DNA of 64,000 bases from Bifidobacterium magnum. Lineage in GTDB: Bacteria > Actinomycetota > Actinomycetes > Actinomycetales > Bifidobacteriaceae. This document shows positions 60,858 through 64,000 of this stretch, piece after piece. The DNA lies in the NCBI RefSeq assembly GCF_000741255.1, contig NZ_JGZB01000003.1, positions 124,001 to 188,000 on the forward strand, given 5' to 3'. Both the position numbers and the translations under genes were made by a program. The stretch's first letter is position 1; each line of letters starts with the position of its first letter. The notes under the pieces are model-generated. The model did no database searches, was not told the DNA's origin, and saw only the letters and a list, made by a program, of their open reading frames with translations.

Positions 60858-63800
60858 ATGTCTTTCTTTGATGCGTTTGGACCCAAGGTTCCCCGGAATA
60901 ACAGGAATTCGCGGAACCAGGATGATCCTATTATTATCAACGTCGAAGCGGATGGCGACGATACCAATGCCAATGGCGGCAACGTGCCACCGCATATCAA
61001 CAATCCCCGTATCGGGCGTCAGCCGCAACGTCCCCATTCAAATCGCGGCAGCAAAATCCTGATCGGCGTGGTACTCGCTCTGGTCATTATTGTGGGCGTC
61101 TTCTTCGGTTTGGCGCGCCTGATTACCGACATCATGTGGTACCGCCAACTCGGATTCGAGTCGGTGGTATGGACGCAGCTCGGCACTCGCGTGGGCCTGT
61201 GGGTCGCCTATGTGGCGGTCCTCGCCGTGGTCAGTTACATTAGCGCCACGCTCGCCATCCGCGCACGCCCCGATTTCGCGGACGGATCCACGATTCGTTT
61301 CCATGGCGACACCATTGAGGTGGGCAAGTCTGTCAGCTCGCGCTCTGCCCGACGGATCGCCGTGGTGTGCTCGATTGTGGTGGGCCTGATTTTCGGTTCG
61401 CAGTTCAACATGAACTGGTCGGAGATCTTGCTCATGTTCAACGGCCAGTCGTTTGGTACTACCGATCCGATTTTCGGCCTCGATAAGGGCTTCTACGTGT
61501 TTGTGCTGCCGGGCCTGCAGCTGCTGCTTACCGCGCTTAACATCATGCTGGTCGTGGGGCTGATCTTCTCGATCGTGACGCATATCGCCATGGGTGGCAT
61601 CCGTTTCACGATGCCCGTGCACGGCAACGGCCTGTTCGCCATGACGCCGCGCGGACGCCGCCAGATCGCCATCTGGCTGCTCTTGGCCATGCTTTCTTGG
61701 GCTGCCAGCCAAGTGGTTGGCGTGTTCAACACGCTCACGCAGTCGGGCTCGCGCATTACGGGCGCCACGTACACCACAACGCACGCCACGATTCCCGTCA
61801 TGTTCATCATGGCCGGCGTGACGGCCGTGGTCGGCATTCTTCTGGCCGTGTGGATCATGCGCTCCAAGGCGCTGTCGGCCAATGCGGGAACGCAGTACGC
61901 GTCTGCGGGCGCCGCATGGCGCGCCTGGCGTGTTCCGGCCATCACTGTGGCGGGCGCCATTGTGCTCTCGCTGCTGCTGACTACCGTGTATCCGGCGCTG
62001 CTGACGCGTTTCCGCGTAAACCCGAACGCGCAGGAAATGGAATCCACGTACATCCAGCACAATATTGACGCCACGCGCGCCGCCTATGGGCTGGATTCGG
62101 TCAAGACCGAGGAATACGACGCCACGACGAAGGTGGAAGCGGGCGCGCTCGCCCATGAAACGGAGACGACGGCGCAGATCCGCCTGCTCGATCCCCAGAT
62201 CGTGTCCCCGACCTTCAAGCAGCTGCAGCAGATGAAGCAGTACTACACCTTCGCCGACACGCTCGCCGTGGACAAGTACGACATCGACGGCACGTCCCAG
62301 GACACGGTGATCGCCGCCCGTGAGCTCGACCTCAACGGCAACGACGCACGCAACTGGGTCAACGACCACACCGTGTACACGCACGGCTATGGTGTGGTGG
62401 CCGCCTACGGCAACAGGGTGACGAGCGACGGCCAGCCGGAATTCTTCGAATACGGCATTCCGACGCAGGGCTACCTGACGCAAACCCAGCATTACGAGCC
62501 GCGCATCTACTTCTCCCCGGAAGCTCCCGAATATTCGATTGTGGGCGCGCCGGAAGGCACCACACCGTGGGAATTCGATTACCCGACCGGATCGAAGGGC
62601 GCGACCACGACCTTTACCGGCAACGGCGGCCCGTCGGTGGGCAACATTTTCGCCCGCCTGCTGTACGCGATCCGTTTCGGATCCGACCAGATCCTGTTCT
62701 CGGACCGTGTGACGCCCGATTCGCAGATCCTGTACGACCGTTCCCCGAAGGAACGCGTGGCCAAGGTGGCCCCGTACCTGACGCTCGACGGCCGCGTGTA
62801 CCCGGCGGTGGTCAACGGCCGCGTCAAGTGGATTGTGGACGGTTACACCACCAGCGACAACATGCCGTACTCCCAGAAGGTGGATTTGGGCGAGGCCACG
62901 CAGGACTCCACCACGGTTTCCTCCGACACGGTTTCCAGCCTGAGCGACAAGAACGTGAACTACATCCGCAATTCGGTGAAGGCCACCGTGGACGCGTATG
63001 ACGGTTCCGTAGACCTGTACGCGTGGGACACCGAGGATCCTGTGCTCAAGGCGTGGGAAAAGATTTTCCCGGGCCAGTACAAGCCGATCTCCGAGATGAC
63101 GGGCGACTTGATGAGCCACATGCGTTATCCGGAAGGCCTGTTCAAGGTGCAGCGCCAGCTGCTGTCGCGCTACCACGTGACCACGGCCGCGCAGTTCTTC
63201 TCGGGCGAGGACTTCTGGCAGGTGCCTGTGGATCCGACGGCTTCCGCCAACGAGCAGAAGCAAGACGTGCAGCAGCCGCCCTACTACCTGACGTTGCAGA
63301 CAGGCGGCTCGAAGGAACCGCTGTTCTCGCTGACCAGCTCCTACATTCCGGCCGGCACCAACACGCGTGAAATTCTCACGGCGTTCCTGTCGGTGGATTC
63401 GGACGCGGGACGCGAAAAGGGCGTCAAGGGCAAGAACTACGGCACCATCAGGTTGCAGGAACTGCCCAAGGACACGAATGTGCCGGGCCCGGGCCAGGTG
63501 CAAAACAACTTCAATGCGAACGCCGACGTGTCCAAGGAACTCAACCTGCTGCAATCGGGCTCCACGCAAGTGGAACGCGGCAACCTGCTGACGCTTCCGT
63601 TGGGCGGTGGCCTCGTGTATGTCGAACCCGTCTACGTCAAGTCGTCGGGCAACACAAGCTACCCGCTGCTCAAGAAGGTGCTGGTCGCCTTCGGCGACCG
63701 TGTCGGCTTCGCGAACACGCTCAACGAGGCGCTTGACCAGGTGTTCGAAGGCGATTCGGGTGCTTCCGCGGGAGACGCCGACAACGCGGGAACCACGGGT

Positions 63801-64000
63801 TCCCAGTCCGCTCCTTCCGAGGACAAGGCGCAGGAATCCTCGCCGCAGCAAGGTTCCAGCGAGCTCAAGTCCGCATTGAGCGACGCGGCCCAGGCCATGA
63901 AGGATTCCGACGCGGCCATGAAGAAGGGCGACTGGAGCGCTTACGGCGAAGCCCAGAAGAAGCTCGAAACCGCGCTGAACAAGGCGCTCGAGCTGCAATA
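60858..64000 (+). CDS. UPF0182 (COG1615) large membrane protein, cut by the window edge
   Basis: 1047 codons open to the end. A disordered N-terminus (1-60) is followed by about seven membrane segments (to about 400), including MWYRQLGFESVVWTQ, then a large extracellular domain with FEYGIPTQGY, YEPRIYFS and MRYPEGLFKVQRQLLSRYHV, diagnostic of UPF0182. The C-terminal ~90 residues are Ser/Ala/Glu-rich and helical. The last two bases are TA, so a stop codon (TAA or TAG) probably falls across the edge. ATG 60858; no clear SD, with TATGCT six bases upstream. Function of the family is unknown. Confidence 0.9.
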   Translation, partial: MSFFDAFGPKVPRNNRNSRNQDDPIIINVEADGDDTNANGGNVPPHINNPRIGRQPQRPHSNRGSKILIGVVLALVIIVGVFFGLARLITDIMWYRQLGFESVVWTQLGTRVGLWVAYVAVLAVVSYISATLAIRARPDFADGSTIRFHGDTIEVGKSVSSRSARRIAVVCSIVVGLIFGSQFNMNWSEILLMFNGQSFGTTDPIFGLDKGFYVFVLPGLQLLLTALNIMLVVGLIFSIVTHIAMGGIRFTMPVHGNGLFAMTPRGRRQIAIWLLLAMLSWAASQVVGVFNTLTQSGSRITGATYTTTHATIPVMFIMAGVTAVVGILLAVWIMRSKALSANAGTQYASAGAAWRAWRVPAITVAGAIVLSLLLTTVYPALLTRFRVNPNAQEMESTYIQHNIDATRAAYGLDSVKTEEYDATTKVEAGALAHETETTAQIRLLDPQIVSPTFKQLQQMKQYYTFADTLAVDKYDIDGTSQDTVIAARELDLNGNDARNWVNDHTVYTHGYGVVAAYGNRVTSDGQPEFFEYGIPTQGYLTQTQHYEPRIYFSPEAPEYSIVGAPEGTTPWEFDYPTGSKGATTTFTGNGGPSVGNIFARLLYAIRFGSDQILFSDRVTPDSQILYDRSPKERVAKVAPYLTLDGRVYPAVVNGRVKWIVDGYTTSDNMPYSQKVDLGEATQDSTTVSSDTVSSLSDKNVNYIRNSVKATVDAYDGSVDLYAWDTEDPVLKAWEKIFPGQYKPISEMTGDLMSHMRYPEGLFKVQRQLLSRYHVTTAAQFFSGEDFWQVPVDPTASANEQKQDVQQPPYYLTLQTGGSKEPLFSLTSSYIPAGTNTREILTAFLSVDSDAGREKGVKGKNYGTIRLQELPKDTNVPGPGQVQNNFNANADVSKELNLLQSGSTQVERGNLLTLPLGGGLVYVEPVYVKSSGNTSYPLLKKVLVAFGDRVGFANTLNEALDQVFEGDSGASAGDADNAGTTGSQSAPSEDKAQESSPQQGSSELKSALSDAAQAMKDSDAAMKKGDWSAYGEAQKKLETALNKALELQ

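Noticed and set aside
61038-63998. 986-codon open frame on the minus strand
   Set aside because: It lies exactly antisense to the UPF0182 gene, whose protein has clear family motifs. It is a by-product of high GC and codon bias, with a His/Arg/Val-rich translation unlike real proteins.

Overview
The window reads as the chromosome of a fermentative, GC-rich Gram-positive actinobacterium, most likely a Bifidobacterium or close relative. The evidence is the pyruvate formate-lyase/activase pair, a ClpP1-ClpP2-ClpX cluster, a complete gnd/pgl/opcA/zwf set with the actinobacterial OpcA protein, and the absence of respiratory genes apart from an anchorless SdhAB pair. The species cannot be fixed from sequence alone. 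Gene density is very high, and most start sites are supported by Shine-Dalgarno (SD) sequences and intrinsic terminators. I see no prophage, insertion sequence or CRISPR array.

Layout. 1-5465: 3' part of pflB, pflA, an RNase D-like gene and trigger factor. 5490-11144: two overlapping ClC-type chloride channel paralogues, clpP1, clpP2, clpX. 11272-11574: promoter, two identical tRNA-Arg(ACG) genes, terminator. 11772-13939: nhaA and a LOG-family gene. 13981-22086 (minus): pdxY-like kinase, yraN, comM, dprA, sdhA, sdhB, O-methyltransferase-like gene. 22365-24774: fused EcfA1A2 ATPase plus EcfT with no substrate-binding subunit. 24926-27665: an orphan ABC ATPase, a histidine-kinase-like protein lacking both its phosphoacceptor His and its ATPase domain, and an intact NarL-type regulator. 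27695-32606: proline iminopeptidase, proC, sdaA, ychF.

32733-38913: PH-domain protein, a very acidic small protein, YeiH-type transporter, a cupredoxin-P1B ATPase-YHS fusion, and an SDR. 39049-46972: DEAD-box helicase, uraA, brnQ, peptidase E-like gene, gnd. 47064-53278 (minus, transcribed feoA to pgl): feoA-feoB-feoC-like-zwf-opcA-pgl, almost without gaps. 53424-60696: aspA, a deoxyribosyltransferase-like gene, a heterodimeric ABC exporter split by a ten-G tract, and a membrane-anchored GH3 enzyme. 60858-64000: a UPF0182 membrane protein cut by the window edge at the first two bases of a probable stop codon.

The most interesting points are: a pair of compensating single-base shifts inside gnd; the degraded two-component/ABC cassette with a strong terminator at the kinase start; the G10 tract in the SD region of the second exporter gene; a strong internal SD able to release a separate YHS protein from the copper ATPase; an FeoC-like protein three bases before zwf; and a recurrent -10-like hexamer about 7 bases before the start codon of genes without an SD, suggesting leaderless mRNAs. 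I did not find a clearly new multi-gene system.
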